Part shown: positions 13,820 to 14,836 of the stretch, in pieces
Layout: each line of letters starts with the position of its first letter
How positions within the stretch are numbered: position 1 is the first letter of the stretch
Assembly (NCBI RefSeq): GCF_946478885.1
Contig: NZ_CAMLDX010000086.1
Span: 1-14,836 of the forward strand
Length of the DNA stretch: 14,836 nucleotides
Direction: 5' to 3'
From: an uncultured Bacillus sp.
Lineage (GTDB): Bacteria > Bacillota > Bacilli > Bacillales_B > DSM-18226
Translations under genes and position numbers: made by a program
Notes under the pieces: model-generated
Database searches by the model: none
What the model saw: only the letters and a program-made list of their open reading frames with translations
What the model was told of the DNA's origin: nothing

Positions 13820-14836
13820 ATGCATAAAGCTTATCGTCTTGTTCTTTTTGAAAGAAACTCTTCATTGCATGAAACACATCGATCTTTTGTTTAAGAATAT
13901 AATATTTAAAGTGGTCATTTTTAATGTTTTTGTAAGCGGACATTAAAGTGGAATGTCTATTGTACTGATTAACTTCTCCGTAGCCAAACATATTTGAAAC
14001 CTTAATTAACTCCTCGACAAGCTTCACGCAGCGCGCATTATCAGAGGTCAAATTATCGCCATCTGAAAAATGAAACGGGTAAATATTAAATTTATCCGGA
14101 TGATATTTTTGCTCGATAAGCTCCAATGCTTTACGATAGGCAGATGAACAAATGGTTCCGCCGCTTTCACCCCTTGAAAAGAAATCCTCTTCCGAAACAA
14201 CCTTTGCTTCTGTATGATGGGCAATAAATTCAATCTCAACCGTTTCATATTTTGAACGTAGAAATCGGGTCATCCAAAAGAAGAAGCTACGCGCCATATA
14301 TTTTTCCCAAATTCCCATCGAACCGCTTGTATCCATCATCGCAAGCACTACTGCTTTTGAATCAGGTTTAACAATTTCGTTCCATGTCTTAAATTTCAAG
14401 TCTTCTTTGTGTATTGGATGAAATTTTGGCTTGCCCTTCATAGCATGTCGTTTGAAGGCGGTCATCATTGTTCTTTTCTTATCAATATTCCCCATTAAAC
14501 CTGTCTTGCGGATATCATTAAATTCAATGTCTTCCACGAGATGCTCCTGCTGTTCTTTCCGTTTCAAATTAGGAAGCTCTAATTGTTTGAACAGCGCTTC
14601 CTCGATCTCCATTAACGAAACCTCTGCCTCAAAATAATCTTCACCCGGCTGATCTCCTGCCCCTTGCCCTTTTCCAGGACCTTTCCTTCCATCAGCTCCA
14701 TCACGAGCTACCACATCTCCTACCCTACTCTCCCCGTCGCCTTGGCCAACATGCTTATTCTTGTCATAATTATAACGAATCTTATATTCGTCCAGAGAAC
14801 GAATCGGAATTTTCACCACTTCACGACCGTTTGACA
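13818..14836 (-). CDS. yhbH: Sporulation protein YhbH (DUF444, VWA domain), 5' end outside window
   Basis: This is a partial gene. The frame stays open through the right edge (S-N-G-R-E before [16 protein letters not shown]), so the apparent GTG start at 14819 is internal. About 50-60 N-terminal residues are missing compared with the roughly 390-residue B. subtilis YhbH. The N-terminal part has the low-complexity region [18 protein letters not shown]. The VWA-type domain has the metal-site motif MMDTSGSMG, then SGGTICSS and FHFSDGDN, and the tail [20 protein letters not shown] is typical of the family. The role is in sporulation or stationary phase, usually with the serine kinase PrkA and SpoVR; the biochemistry is unsettled. 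Its terminator adjoins the stop codon. Confidence 0.95.
   Translation of the reverse strand, partial: SNGREVVKIPIRSLDEYKIRYNYDKNKHVGQGDGESRVGDVVARDGADGRKGPGKGQGAGDQPGEDYFEAEVSLMEIEEALFKQLELPNLKRKEQQEHLVEDIEFNDIRKTGLMGNIDKKRTMMTAFKRHAMKGKPKFHPIHKEDLKFKTWNEIVKPDSKAVVLAMMDTSGSMGIWEKYMARSFFFWMTRFLRSKYETVEIEFIAHHTEAKVVSEEDFFSRGESGGTICSSAYRKALELIEQKYHPDKFNIYPFHFSDGDNLTSDNARCVKLVEELIKVSNMFGYGEVNQYNRHSTLMSAYKNIKNDHFKYYILKQKIDVFHAMKSFFQKEQDDKLYA

Noticed and set aside
1..14836. CRISPR array, tRNA, rRNA or prophage genes
   Set aside because: I saw no regularly spaced direct repeats, cloverleaf-like sequences, rRNA motifs or phage structural or integrase genes.

Overview
This window looks like chromosomal DNA from an AT-rich, endospore-forming member of the Bacillaceae. 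The evidence is the set of sporulation genes (spoVR, yhbH, a CotF-type coat gene), Gram-positive ribosome-binding sites (AGGAGG/GGAGG), TTG and GTG starts, and several proteins recognisable as Bacillus subtilis Yhc/Yhd-region proteins (YhcQ, YhcT, YhcU, PgcA, YhdB, SpoVR). I cannot name the genus or species from the sequence alone.

Layout, left to right: an AI-2E-family membrane transporter (minus, 4-1026); a CNNM/CorC-type (hemolysin-family) membrane protein with CBS domains (plus, 1344-2657), with a hairpin repeat at each end; spoVR (minus, to 4197) with a sigma-E-like promoter; small yhdB (plus); the phosphosugar mutase pgcA (minus); a two-gene thiol-redox operon of bdbC and a membrane-anchored thioredoxin-like gene (plus, 6856-7762); yhcU (minus); the RluA-type pseudouridine synthase yhcT (plus); a phosphate-transport operon of a DUF47 accessory gene and pit (plus, 9924-11553); the CotF-family coat gene yhcQ (plus); the lactonase pgl (plus); and the 5'-truncated yhbH (minus, running off the right edge). 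Transcription units are short and often convergent, and most convergent pairs share a hairpin that can terminate on both strands.

Most of the genes are ordinary housekeeping and sporulation genes, and I found no obvious new multi-gene system. What the genes do not explain is mostly in the intergenic DNA. Three copies of a 70-125 base hairpin repeat share arm and core sequences (about 1213-1340, 2665-2733 and 9421-9530). One copy sits between a strong AGGAGG site and the TTG start of the CNNM/CorC gene, so the hairpin may restore ribosome-site spacing, or translation may be coupled through a 44-codon leader frame that ends immediately before the TTG. A long interrupted palindrome overlaps the -35 box of the pit operon promoter, and an 84-base structured element lies just after yhcQ.

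Functionally, spoVR, yhbH and yhcQ belong to sporulation; ykaA-pit handles inorganic phosphate import; pgcA and pgl act on sugar phosphates; bdbC and its partner make or maintain disulfides outside the membrane; and the CNNM/CorC protein probably takes part in Mg2+ export or tolerance.
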